This document shows, piece after piece, positions 34,651 through 46,200 of a DNA stretch of 64,000 nt. The position numbers and the translations under genes are program-made. The stretch covers positions 78,935,292 to 78,999,291 of the forward strand of contig OZ010796.1 of NCBI GenBank assembly GCA_963932465.1. The letters run 5' to 3'. The notes under the pieces are model-generated. The model ran no database searches. It saw only the letters and a program-made list of their open reading frames with translations, and had not been told where the DNA came from. The number at the start of each line of letters is the position of its first letter. The first letter of the stretch is position 1. The DNA is from Maratus speciosus (lineage: Eukaryota; Arthropoda; Arachnida; Araneae; Salticidae).

Positions 34651-36811
34651 AATATGAAATAAGCTAAACTAAGAATCTTTTGTGAGAACACCTTGTACAA
34701 GATAATTTTTATATAAAAGGAATATAAAAAATTAACAAGTAAGAAGTATTAAATATTAAATAGATATATAAAAATAAATTTATAGCAATATTTTTCAAAA
34801 TGCAGAACATTTTTTCCCTCTAGTGGAGGGTTTTGCCCAACACCCCTTATCTAAGATAAATTTTAAATATACGAACGTCAAAAGGAAATATTTAAAAATT
34901 GATTTCTATTAGTGGTTTAGGAAGGGAGGGAGCTCGGTGCTCCTCTTACGAAAATTTCTTAGTTCTTTTTTCTCTTAGTGTTCAGTTATGTAATCATTTC
35001 GAAGAATAAATGTTATTTTTTTAACTAGCGTTACGATGATTTTTTTAATTTATAATATGTTTTTCACCCTCTTACTGAAAGAATAAAAACTGTAATAATT
35101 ATATTCATATAATTTATAAGTGTAAACATTACGAAAAACGCCAAATAAAGAAAATAAAATGCTTCTGATTTCTTCTTATACAACGGTCCACTTCCCGCTG
35201 ATAGAAAAAAGTTTTAACAACTTATCATACTGTAACCCGTAGACTGACGTAATGAATAAAGCCATCTGTTTCCAATGGAAATGCTGACTCGCAGCTTTTT
35301 TTTTTCTTTGTGAAGCGAATCTGTGTTGCGAGTCCGGAGTCCGTTGTCGTATTCAAATTTAAACGTTCTTCAACAGTTCGCATCTTTGACCGGTACGGAT
35401 TTTTTACTGTGAAAAATTTTGTCATTATGTTATTACTGCGGCTGCGTTATTAGTGGAAGCGTTATATTTAGAAGTTTCTTGCATTCTGGATGGCTGGAGG
35501 GATCTTATGTGCTTCATATATGGATATAACGACTGAAATTACATCCGGATGAGTCTACAAATAGTTCCCAACAGAGACAGTATTACTTTTCATTGCTTTT
35601 CGTCAAGAATATAGTTATTCATCTCGTTAAACAAGAAAACTAACCCCAGACCTACAAACTAGTCCCGCGGGTTCTGTTTTCAGAATGGAATATTTCCATT
35701 ATTTTAACAGAGCTAGCAGGATATAGGAAGGGGTTTTCTTCAAAAAAGAAGCAAGTTTTTGTCTCTCATTCACTATGACAGTTATTTTAAATCAAGTCAT
35801 ATCGATATCAGTAAGTGTTTTTGATATTTTCTAATGAAAGTACTTCTTAAAGATATTTTCTTTTGAAAGTGCATGGATTATGGATTAACGATATTAAATG
35901 GTAAGTGAAACATTTACATACAAATAGAGATTAATTTAAAAAAAAAATAAATATCACAGCCTATGACGCTTCTTTAAAAATGAAGATTACAAACATACAA
36001 AAAAGAAAATCTATAAGCTATTATAAAGCTATTTTTGGTCAGAACTCTTTCATACGAAACAATTTTTAACCATATCGACGTAAAAAACTATGTTTTCTAG
36101 AAATTCAATCAGGCCGGACCAGACTCGGGCTAAGATTTAAACATTTTTCCAGGCCGGGACGAACTTTTTTTTCTATGGGTCGGCTCAAGACCGGGTCTGG
36201 ATATTTCGACCTGGGCAGACCTCTAATAAAGACCTCCAGCATAATTTGAAAGAAGGTTTAACTTAAAATCTATACGCTGGTATTTTATGTCCAAAGGAGA
36301 GGCACTGTCTTAAATCGATTTTTAATAACGTACAATTTGTGGATGATCCCTACCTTGCATTCAAAATGAGTCAATAACTCGTCGCTCAGAGGCATGGGAA
36401 AATGGTGTAAGTCGCAAAATTAGAATTTTAACAACTCTGCGTGTTTTGCAGATACCAAGATGCAATTTGTTTTTCTTTAATTCAGGAAGGGATAAGAGAA
36501 AATTTTCTAATTGGAAATTTTACCCATCGGGGGCCGTATAAAAAATTAGTTTTTGTATTTTATCAAATAGACACCCCATGGAGTTACAAGTTATGTCATT
36601 AAATTTTCCACCTTTTTTTATGAAACTTTGTAATTGGAAGTATGTCCCTAGGGGCATTAATTAAGGAGATAGCCTATTGTTTAGATATTTATGAATCGCC
36701 CTGTATAAGTTTTTTGCTAGTTAGGTTGTTGATATTTTCACAAAAAGTTTGGGCAGAACTATGTTTCAGATGAAAATAAATATGTATTTGAATATGAAAG
36801 AGTTGAGTATA
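34651..36811. other. Intergenic, with a dispersed repeat at 35.86-36.22 kb
   Basis: 35.86-36.22 kb is a diverged same-orientation copy of 11.59-12.12 kb, ending in GGCCGGACCAGACTCGGGC words. Nothing else was recognised. Confidence 0.5.
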
Positions 36812-37329
36812 TAGGGGACAGTTGTACAAAACCGGGTAGGCGGGTAAAACCGGGTACCACAGATTTCTCCTTAATTTGAACTTTTATCTGTCGGCCAACA
36901 CTAGGAATTGCTTATCGAAAGTTATTACGGCATTTGTAGCTGAACGAAGCGCTACTGTGTGCGGTTATTTTTTCTATGAAGAATTGCATTTGAATTTCTC
37001 TTTAAAATTATTTTGTTTGTTTCTAGGTTTTACGCATATATTAAATGTTGGTAAGTACTATATTTAACTCTTTGCTTTCCTGCTAGTATTTTAACAGTTT
37101 TACTGATTTTTTACTATAGGACTGAGAGTAATAAGTAAGTTCTGTTTAAAAATATGTGCCATGTTGGGGTAAAACCGGGTACTTAAGAGTGGGTCAAAAC
37201 CGGGTATACCCGGTTTTGTCCTACACACATGGAGTGATTTTTTTAGGATAGTTAATCCTTTATTATGGAGTTTTAAATTGTAATTTAATGTTGTAAAGTA
37301 CTGTTAACCCTTTGATGTATCATTCATGG

Positions 37330-38109
37330 CCCCTCTTAATTCATACTACAAACAAGAGGTGATGAAGTGGTTACTTTCAATCCTGGGCAATCTGTAACAA
37401 TTTACTAAATTAGAAAATTATTCAAAGCTGAATTTTTTAGAGCAGTAGTTACAAATACTCTAATCAGACGGTTTGAAAAAAAAAAAGGATTTTTTCTTAC
37501 AACAGCGATGTTTTACCGGTCCATCTATTTGCTCCTTCGAAAATGACAGAGAAACTTATGAAAGTCAGTGATAAAACACCCAAGTCTATGCAGCCATAGG
37601 TTGACACAGCTGCTGCAATAAATATTTCTGGAATATCACAGGATAATGAAGCTCATCCTTCCACATCTAAAAGTGCCGACATCACACATCCAGCCTCTTC
37701 CATTGAGATCTGGTATTGTGTAGCAGCAATTCCAATTTCAATTAAAATGTTATTACCCCTCCCAAGAAAGGCTTTAAGATTGAGAAAAGAGCTGGCAAAA
37801 GAAGGGGAAGCTGTTATTTTAACTACTTCGCCCTATAAATTAGAGCTGGAAAAAGATATTAAGGGGAAAGAAGCCAAACAGTCTGCAAAACAAAAAGGGA
37901 AAATTCTTTAAAAAATAAATAAATAAATAAATAAATAAAAAAATAACTAAGAATTAACAGGATAAGAAAACAAAAAAGGTTGATGAGGCATCCTCGGAAG
38001 ATGAAGAAGATAATGAAACCTGAATGTTTTGCAATTAGCTTTCCTTCAATTCTAAATCCAAAGAAAACTGGATACAATGTGTGAAATGCCACAGATGGGC
38101 ACACGAAGC
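37330..38109 (+). pseudogene. pogo-family transposase, C-terminal remnant
   Basis: Broken frames preserve the usual block order of pogo-like transposases: LNSYYKQEVMKWL, NPGQSVTIY, LFKAEFFRAVVTNTLI, then LLPLPRKALRLRKEL and EAVILTTSPYKLELE, then WIQCVKCHRWAHEA, the Cys/His tail. The tail is cut by the nested elements and resumes after 43506 with a frame ending FVWDFCS. Several stops and at least one frameshift interrupt it, and the catalytic DDE core is absent. Pogo transposases cut and paste DNA at TA sites, which agrees with the flanks. Confidence 0.7.
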
Positions 38110-38279
38110 ATATACACTAGGGTGGAGTGAAAAAAACGAAAGTTGGAATTTTGATTTCGGGTAGCAGCCAAAAGTTGCCATTTAGTACCTCTAATAAACA
38201 TGCAAAATTTCAGGAATTTTGAAAAACTTCTTCAGGGCTCTACCAGGACCTTTATATTTTTAATGTTTCATACAATAGG

Positions 38280-39124
38280 TGTTGGCAAAAAAGCTGCTTT
38301 GCACAGTAAGTTACGCGCGCTAATACTTAGATAAATAAATAAATATTATTTTGTTTTTGGCCATGAAAATATATTTAAATATAATAATAATATAGGTAAT
38401 CTCTTACCTTTATGTTGTTGCTCAGCAATTCCTCATACTTCGGCTTCACACGGGACAGTATTGGACTGAATCCTATATTGTAGAAAAGTGGAAAGAAAAG
38501 TGTATGTTTAATACTTTGTCTTATTTATAAATGATTCCACTTTTGACATCTTTTCTTTGGTTTAAGAAATTATATTATTAAAACTAACTTTACATTTTCA
38601 GTTAATAATTTACATATTCATTTAAATTATGCTGCCTTTTTTGCAGCAGTAAATTTTACATTACATTATTAACGCACAACCTACACAACAAATAACTTAA
38701 TAATAAGAAAAAAAAGTTTTTTTGAGTCAGAGTTCTTTGATGACGATGATGTTGACGTCAGACAGCTGCAGCATGCGTGGGTTGATATATGAACAAATTT
38801 CAGAAACATATTTTATTTATTAATATCATTATTTATTTGTAATTGTATAACTTGAGTAGGATAATTTAGCAATAATCGAAAAGTTTGTTTATTGCAGAAT
38901 GATTTATTATTACTTAATGTATTTATTTAGGTGTTCAAATGTTTGTATTCTTGAATGGTTTCCTGTTTTGAAATCAGTTAATGATATCTGAGATGATTAC
39001 GAATTGATTTACTGCTACTAAATTAGTTCAAGTATCGAAGTTTTTATGTCCTTGAAAGTTATTGCTTGTTTAATGTTTCTAAAGTAGTTTACTGTTCATA
39101 TCTGAGAGGGTTATAAATCCATCA
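38280..39124. mobile_element. Solo-LTR-like 845-bp insertion
   Basis: Present in the left half of the palindrome and absent at the matching site in the right half. It begins TGTTGGC, ends CCATCA and is flanked by ATAGG at 38275-38279 and 39125-39129. TG..CA ends with a 5-bp duplication are what a solo LTR leaves. No internal frame. The empty site is visible inverted near 41830. Confidence 0.6.
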
Positions 39125-39308
39125 ATAGGTTCTTACCATAAATTGTGCATTTGCAGTGTTTTTTGGTAATCTCAATTAACATTTTAAAATCTCAAATGTT
39201 TAGTGTAACTTCCTTTATGATTTTTAAACTTTAAGTATTTATTTTAAAGTATTTGAAACGTTTTATTGAGTTTTACAAATTGTTTATTCTCATTTTTAGA
39301 GTAAAAAT

Positions 39309-40254
39309 GAGTTCGAGTTGAGGAAAATCGAAGTTTACCATTACTAGAAGTGCAGTGGAATGTCCAGAATTTGGTACTCCTTCAAAACTAAATGAAGTTG
39401 TTTTGAAAACAATAGCAGATGTTATAAAACACAAGATAATAATTAATGCTCAGCAGGAAATGTAAAGTTCCACCAAAGTCAGGGGTAATTAAAATCCTCA
39501 GAGAAAAGATCGAAGAAATTAGGAAAAAAGCATCAGATTGTAGTTTCCCAGAGACGTATTGATCAAATTACTAGACTAAAATCTTTCTGAATATCAGAAA
39601 CTTATTGGATTCCCGTAATAGAAAAGAAATCATAATTACACGAAGAAGGTTCAGTTTTACAAAGATGAAGCTGTAAGTAAACTTCTAGACTTTTCGGCAT
39701 GCAAATGCAAACTAATTCCTAAGTGTACCTGCGAGAAATCAAAGAAGGTGCTCCTAAAAGAACAAGAATTCCTTCTTGACCAAAGGTCAACAAAAAAGAT
39801 GGTTATTGGCACGCTCGATAAAGCCAAGAGTAATAAATTGAAACAAAGAGACGACATAAAAACAAAGGACTCGATGAAGGCTAGAAAGGAAAGTTTAAAT
39901 TCTGCAGCTAATCAGGACAGTACAGTTGTTATGTATTGTGACAGTGGTGATGAAGAAAGAAGTAGTAGCATTTTATATGGCTGTGAAGGATTAATATCCG
40001 TGTCACAAGCATCTACTTCTAAGGCAGAGTCACTAAGACAATTGAGAACACTTCTACTTACAGTTTCAAGGTTCTCAGATCAGTATAAGGTTTCTGATAG
40101 ATGCGTGGCAGCAATAATTTCTGCAATTCTTCAAGATGTTGGCATTGTATTAGAAAACGATTCTTCACAAATAATTGACAGACGCAAAGTATGCAAAAAA
40201 CGAAAGAAAACTAGAGAATGTGCTAAAATGAAATCTTTATCTAAGGTGATCTGA
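39309..40254 (+). pseudogene. Transposase-like protein, left-half copy (broken)
   Basis: Begins near KSKFTITRSAVEC (39330), then stops intervene. A 168-codon frame from 39748 carries a Ser/Asp-rich acidic stretch and then FSDQYKVSDRCVAAIISAIL and IIDRRKVCKKRKK. This VSDRxxAAI..ILQDVGI..DRxKVRRER signature belongs to a repeated, poorly characterised arthropod protein family that I recognise but cannot name. It stops before the acidic-residue core. Confidence 0.5.
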
Positions 40255-40340
40255 AAGCTTTAGTAGCAGGAATCGAAAGTACATATTTTGAGGAAAGAAA
40301 AGATAAAACACTACATCAAGAAAATTAGAGATAGATTACA

Positions 40341-41640
40341 TCAAATCTGGCATATTAGCCACAACAAAGGACGACTAATCTTTGTTTCAGAAAATCTAAT
40401 AGCACCATTCTTTCTCCCAGTGTTTAAAGTTGTTCCATCACAACATATAGCCATAAGTTTATCAAGGTTTATTAGTTCAGTGCAGTATTTTAAAGTGCTT
40501 TCTGTAATATGCTTTTCTGATCCAAAAGATGGTATTATGTATCCCAGATACAGTGAATTCGGCTCTTCAATCAGAGATACATGTTCTTTACTTATAGTTC
40601 TTCGATGTAATCTATCTCCAATTCTCTTGATGTAGAGTTTTATCTTTCCTTTCATAAAACTATATACTTTCGATTCCTGCTTCTAAAGGTTTCAGATTAC
40701 GTTTTTAAGCACATTCTCTAGTTTTCTTCGTTCTCTGCGTACTTTGCGACTGTCAATTATAAGTGATGAGTTGTATTCTGCTACAATGGCAACATTTTGC
40801 AGAATTGCAGAAATTATTGCTGCCACCCATCTATCAGAAACCCCATACTGATCTGAGAACCTTGAAACCGTAGTTAGATGTATTCTAATTTGTCTTTGTG
40901 ACAATTCTTTAGAAGTAGATGCTTGTGATATGGATATTAATTTTTCACACCCTGATAAAGTGCTACTATTTCTTTCTTCATCACCATCGTCACAATACAT
41001 AGCAACTGTACTGTCATGATTAGCTGCAGAATTTAAACTTTCCTTTCTAGCCCTCATCGAGTCCTTTGTTTTTATGTCGTCTCTTTGTTTCAATTTACTT
41101 GTCTTGGCTTTATCAGGAGTGCCAATAATCATCTTTCGTGTTGACCTTTAATCAAGAAGAAATTCTTGTTCTTTTAGAGGCACCTTCTTTGAAATTTCAC
41201 GGGTACACTTAGATATTGGTTTGCATTTGCACGCCAAAATGTCTAGAAGTCTACTTACAGCTTCAGCTTTGTAAAACTGAACTTTCTTCATGTAATTATC
41301 ATTTCTTTTGGATTAGGGGAATCGAATAAGTTTCTGGTATTCAGAAAAAAATGTTGTCTAATACTTGATCAATACGCCATTGGGAAATTACAATATTTGA
41401 TGCTTTTTTTCCAAATTTCTTCGATCATTTCTCTGAGGATATTAATTACCTCTGACATTGATCGATCTTCACTATTTCTGCTGTGCTTTAATTATTGTTT
41501 TGTATGTAAGTAATATTTTATAACGTCTGCTCATTGTTTCAAAAACCTTCATTTTATTTTGAAGGAGCACCAAATAGGTGACATTCCACTGCACTTCTAG
41601 TAATAGTAAACTTTGATTTGCCACCACTAGCATTCATTTT
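40341..41640 (-). pseudogene. Transposase-like protein, right-half copy (broken, longer)
   Basis: Same family as the left half. The frame at 41132-40692 holds the acidic stretch, FSDQYGVSDRWVAAI and IIDSRKVRRERRK. A second frame at 40655-40341 adds TISKEHVSLIEEPNSLYLGY, KLMAICCDGTTLNTGRKNGA and RPLLWLICQ. CDGT plus a C-x-x-(H) position would suit a hAT-like catalytic Asp and the C/DxxH motif, but the copy ends at that point. The N terminus (KSKFTITRSAVEC) is recognisable near 41.6 kb, separated by stops. Confidence 0.55.
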
Positions 41641-41981
41641 GACTCTAAAAACGAGAGCAAACAATATGTAAAACTCAATAAAACGTTTCAAATATTTCAA
41701 TATAAAGACTTAAAGTTTAAAAATTATAAAGGAAGTTACACTAAACATTTTAAATTTAAAAATGTTAAACGAGATTACCAAACAACACTGTAAAGGTACA
41801 ATTTATGGTAAGAACCTATTGTATGAAACAATGAAAATATAAAGGTCCTGGTAGAGCCCTGAAGAAGTTTTTCAAAATTCCTGAAATTTTGCATGTTCAT
41901 TAGAGGTACTAAAAGGCAACTTTTGGCTGCTATCCGAAATCAAATTTCTAACTTTCGTTTTTTTCACTCCACCCTAATATA

Positions 41982-43504
41982 CACTGGTGAAAACAATTAA
42001 AGGGACAAATGTTCTTTTTGCAATTAAACAAAAACTAACAAAGCAAATAAAACCAAACTTGGCCAAAATATCATTCGATATAAGATCAATATATGGAAAT
42101 AGAAAAATGGGCGCAACCTGCACCCTAAATAAGGAAACTGGTCACGTGTCCAGCACAGCAGCTGACCGACACCCTGTCAGTCAGAGAAAAACATGTCTAA
42201 TAGCGTGTATGATGGCCTGTAACAGCTACACAACTCTCGCATCGACGTTTCATACTGTTTACCAGGGTCCTTATCAATCCCTGTTGCAACTGCACCCACT
42301 CTTGCACCAAGGCACCATAGGGCTCATCGATGGCCATTGGAGCTGGTGTTCGAGCTGCAATTGATCGTCCAAGGGCGTCCCATACGTGTTTGATAGGATT
42401 AAGGTCATTGGACATCGCAGGCTACTCCATTCGTTGAACATCCTCCGATTAGAGATATTCGCTCACCAACTGAGCCCTATATGGACGGGCGTTATCGTCC
42501 ATAAAGACGAAATTTGGTTCATATGCCCGGTGGAAAAGTCTTACATAGGGTGAAAGGATCTCGTCCCTGTACCGCTGACCTGTCAGAGTACCTCTATCAA
42601 ACCCATGAAGGTCGGTATGCCCGTCTGCCATACCTACCCAGACCATCAGGCCACCTGTAACATAGTTATCCTTTTCGACATTCTTAGAGGGCCGATATCG
42701 ACTCCCGGGTTCTCTCCAGATGAGAACAAGTCTCGAGTCACTGTCCAGACTGAATAGCGACTCATCACTGAAGAGAATCCGCCCCCAACTATCCTCTGTC
42801 CAGGACAGGTATTCTCGGCACCATGTTAGACGGCGTTTTTTGTGGTTCACAGTCAAAGGGATGCAGACTGCAGGGCACCTGGCATACAGGCCACCTGCAT
42901 TAAGTTACTGTGTGACTGTTATTCGTGAAATGGAAGTTCCTGTTGCATTATACAGGTGACGAGACATATGTATCGCTGTCGCGGACCTATCCCTTTTGGC
43001 TAGAAATCTCAAATGACGATCTTCAGCCGGCGTTGTTACCCTTTTGTGGCCTTGACCAGGTCGGTGGACCACTGTTCTTGTCTCACTGAACAGTTTCCAC
43101 AGAGTGGACACCACATTTCTGGAAACACTGAAGTCATTACAACAGGTAGCCTGTGATTGGCCGGCCTCGAGTCTTCCAACAATTCGCCTTCTTGTGGCAT
43201 CATCTAGACGATGACAACTAGTCATACTAACAATGGGTAGAAAAAGAAATTCAAAAAACAAGGATTGGGCTATGCTACGATGGTTCAAAATGTCCTTACT
43301 CTACAAGATTCGGCGATCAAATGAGGTACCTCTGCACAAACGCGATCACAGCGCCACTGCCTTGTGACGACACAGACCACTGCGTGGCAGGTGTGTCCGC
43401 GAGGAGCTTAACTATCATCTGACACCTTATTTGCTTATGGGGAAAACTTATTTTGTTTTGTTTTTTTAAAAAACCGTTTGTCCCTTTAATTGTTTTCACC
43501 AGTG
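41982..43504 (-). mobile_element. Tc1-like element, 1523 bp
   Basis: Both ends carry CACTGGTGAAAACAATTAAA as perfect inverted repeats that extend for about 28 bases. TA flanks both sides (41980-41981 and 43505-43506). The transposase is on the minus strand. The 8-bp duplication of the neighbouring palindromic element (41977-41984) includes the first three bases of this element, so that neighbour arrived later. Confidence 0.9.
42197..43225 (-). pseudogene. Tc1-like transposase (DD34E), dead
   Basis: One frame of about 342 codons from MTSCHRLDD, with no frameshift, is interrupted by three stops (42905, 42449 and near 42413). The N terminus has paired helix-turn-helix regions (RIVGRLEAGQSQ; RDRSATAIHMSRHL). 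The catalytic core has ILFSDESLF (first Asp) and FVFMDDNARPY (second Asp, usually followed by H rather than Y). The third acidic site, 35 residues on, reads NPIKHVWDALGR with Lys in place of Glu. Length matches the family. The start was set at the Met before the HTH rather than at 43288. Confidence 0.85.
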
Positions 43505-44224
43505 TAGTATGAAGAAGAATACGATAATAAATTTGTTTGGGATTTTTGCAGTTAAAATAACTCAAAGATTTCCAGCGTAAAATAAGTAGGCGTATACAGT
43601 ATAGATAATTTGCTACAGATTTATTTTCGACACATGGAAGAACACATGTGCAATTTCTTTTTGTTAAATATAACAAAAATGTATTTTTTTACTATATTAA
43701 ACAAGATTTTCTTTGAAGAAAATGAGTTCACCAGGAGTTTTAAATGGATACCCGGATTTACCCAATCAGCGGGGTAAAACCGGAATTTTGCATATCTCTG
43801 CAAAAAGCTATCTTTTTATATGATCAATTACATTTTTTATTTTAAAAAGTATGTTTTAATATAGCCGAAGGTTCATTTAATATTAAAAACGGTGTTCAGA
43901 GTTTGTTTTTCTATTTGATTGTATTTGAGAACAACAAACATTTATGGTACCCGATTTTGTCCCACCTTCCCCTATTTAATTTACTGGATTTTTCTATTTA
44001 TGAAATGGGATCATACAGGGTGCGGCAACTATTTGAGAACAAATTAACGCCTGCTTTCAAACCTGAACAGACGTTACAGATAGAGCATTTTTTTAGATTT
44101 TAACGTTCTGTATAGGTGACCTAAACACAATTGATGGCATCATTCACTCAAACCACCGTCAACCACCTTAGTAGTCTGTGTATACTAGTATTGACTCTAG
44201 AAAAAAAGGGCCGCCGGACGGGAA

Positions 44225-44340
44225 TTTTTCAAAAAGGGAACACTATTCTAAAAAAAGGTTACATTTTTCAAAAAGGGAACACTATTCTAAAAAAGGGTAA
44301 TTTTTTTCAAAAAGGAACACTATTCTAAACAAGTTGGAAA
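44225..44340 (+). repeat. 39-bp tandem repeat, three units, open as 13-residue repeats
   Basis: CAAAAAGGG recurs at 44230, 44269 and 44308. Since 39 is divisible by three, the plus strand reads FQKGNTILKKG repeatedly. It is most likely a minisatellite, not a gene. Confidence 0.65.
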
Positions 44341-44363
44341 TTGCTCGTCAAACGTGGCAAATG

Positions 44364-45416
44364 AGGTGCGTTCGTACTATAACTAGTTTTATAATTATTT
44401 TTTGCACCCCATATTGTACTGAATGTATAATTTTTTGCACTTCATAAAGTGCATAGTCTGATACATCATTAAAATGCACTTCCAATAATTTTTTCCCATT
44501 CCCGTAATGTAACGGAACACTTTTGACTGTCCCTGTAATTAAACTATACATCCGATTTTCCTAAAATTTGAAATAGCTCAACAAAATTTTGAAACAACTA
44601 TATCTTTAAAATTTGACCATTCGGAAGGCTGTAATATCATTAAAATGCACTTGCAATAATTTTTCCCATTGGCGTAATGAAAAGAAAAACTTTTGACTGT
44701 CCCTGTAATTAAACTATACATCCGATTTTCCTAAAATTTGAAATGGCTCGACAAAATTTTGCAACAATTATATCTTTAAAATTTCAGATCATTCGGACGG
44801 CTCTAATATCATTAAAATGCACTTGCAATAATTTTTCCCATTGGCCGTAATGTAAAGAAAAACTTTTGACTGTCCCTGTAATTAAACTATACATCCGATT
44901 TTCCTAAAATTTGAAATGGCTCGACACAATTTTGCAACAATTATATCTTTAAAATTTCAGATCATTCGGACGGCTCTAATATCATTAAAATGCACTTGCA
45001 ATAATTTTTCCCATTGGCCGTAATGTAAAGAAAAACTTTTGACTGTCCCTGTAATTAAACTATACATCCGATTTTCCTAAAATTTGAAATGGCTCGACAA
45101 AATTTTGCAACAATTATATCTTTAAAATTTCAGATCATTCGGAAGGCTCTAATATCATTAAAATGCACTTGCAATAAATTTTCCCATTGGCCGTAATGTA
45201 AAGAAAAACTTTTGACTGTCCCTGTAATTAAACTATACATCCGATTTTCATAAAATTTGAAATGGCTCGACAAAATTTTGCAACAATCATATATTTGAAA
45301 TTTCAGACCATTCGGTCGGGTAGTTTTTGCTCTGTTACATGCGGACAGACGGACGGACGGACGGACTGAACGACGACTATAGGTGCTACGTATTTATATA
45401 ATTACGAACGCACCTA
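44364..45416. mobile_element. Inverted-repeat element carrying a 173-bp array
   Basis: AGGTGCGTTCGTACTATA at the left is mirrored by TAATTACGAACGCACCT at the right. The interior is the 173-bp tandem array and a (GGAC)n tract near the right end. The target duplication is unclear. It is probably a non-autonomous element that carries a satellite. Confidence 0.6.
44468..45325 (+). repeat. Tandem array, five units of 171-173 bp
   Basis: ATTAAAATGCACTTGCAATA-type starts lie at 44468, 44639, 44811, 44984 and 45157. Units share TTTTTCCCATTGGCCGTAAT, TTTTGACTGTCCCTGTAATT, CATCCGATTTTCCTAAAATT and TTTCAGA.CATTCGG. The internal units are nearly identical; the outer ones diverge. Related single units occur at 7.9-8.3, 25.9-26.2 and 26.7 kb. 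Confidence 0.9.
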
Positions 45417-46200
45417 AAAAGGGGCACACTTGTACCTTTTTCACAAAAAATATTTTGAACTGGTTTGTTTAAGAGTCCCCTAGAATTTGCGATATTCTCC
45501 CGGGATCAATTGAATTGCCACAGGGCACATAAGAAGTGTTAAAAAGGGCAGCCGGGCGCATCTGAAGAGTTTTAAAGAGCCACCAGGTGCTAAAAAGAAA
45601 TAAAAAGGGCTGCTGTGCGCTGCGCCCTGCTAAAGCGGCTTAGAGTCAACAATAGTACATGCTGTCAAAACTGACTGCAGGCAATAATCAGATGTGTGTT
45701 GGGTTGGGAACGTTTACTATTGAATGCAAATGGCTTGCCCTGAGAGCCGCAACAGTGTTGTGTGGATGCCTATTGGAGTGCCTCGTGAGGGTGTATTCCA
45801 ATCTAAACTGCTTATTTTCTGATTCATTTTTGCACTCAAACGCATTAAAGGGGGAAATTCTCTTAATTTAGAAACTACATAATGTGCCGTGCTTCTCAAT
45901 TTTTTGATAAATGGAGAAAATATTGCAAAAAATGCTGTCAAAGTTGGCCTTTTGAACCGAATTTTCTGAAGGGGAAGATCTGGGAATGAAGAAAATGGTT
46001 ATACTGAGAAAATAATTGCTTAAAACTCATATTCTAATTAATTGAGCGAAAAATGAAATCACAGGTATGTATAAGAGGTTATACATATCTTCAAAAATCA
46101 CCTCAACAAGTTTCATGTTTTTACTTTTAAAAATGAGTCTGAAAATGTATCAGAAAATTTCGAGCTGTTGAGGGGGGAAAAGTATTTTTTCAACCACGCC
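45417..46200. repeat. Low-complexity block and dispersed repeat (second copy of 18.05 kb)
   Basis: 45.42-45.65 kb has AAAAAGGGC..GCGC words. From 45787 it matches 18.05-18.48 kb in the same orientation. Its right edge, near 46200, breaks the mariner-type transposase. Confidence 0.55.

Larger units (their letters stand above)
38118..41976. mobile_element. Inverted-dimer (palindromic) element with 8-bp TSD, hAT-like
   Basis: It starts TAGGGTGGAGTGAAAAAAAC and ends with the inverse, flanked by ATATACAC at 38110-38117 and 41977-41984. The two halves are head-to-head copies of the same sequence, including the same transposase-like gene fragment in opposite orientations. The left half carries an extra 845-bp insert. 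Only about 40341-40600, near the centre, lacks an inverted partner and continues the right half's gene. An 8-bp duplication and the encoded CDGTTLNTG..C motif fit hAT-type transposases, but the assignment is inference. Confidence 0.75.
36814..43972 (+). mobile_element. pogo-like DNA transposon, split by nested insertions
   Basis: The left end GGGGACAGTTGTACAAAACC and the inverted right end GGGGAAGGTGGGACAAAATC are terminal inverted repeats with TA on both outer sides (36812-36813 and 43973-43974). Inside is a decayed pogo-family transposase C terminus. Two other elements sit within it, at 38118-41976 and 41982-43504. Removing them leaves roughly 1.8 kb, so the N-terminal HTH and most of the DDE domain were already lost. 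CCGGGTA/ACCCGG words repeat near both ends. Confidence 0.8.

Noticed and set aside
36876..37067. 63-codon frame with a hydrophobic, signal-like stretch
   Set aside because: It lies in the decayed 5' part of the pogo-like element with no family motif or splice context.
44468..45325. CRISPR-like regular repeats
   Set aside because: Units of 173 bp are contiguous with no unique spacers, and the genome is eukaryotic. This is a satellite-type array.
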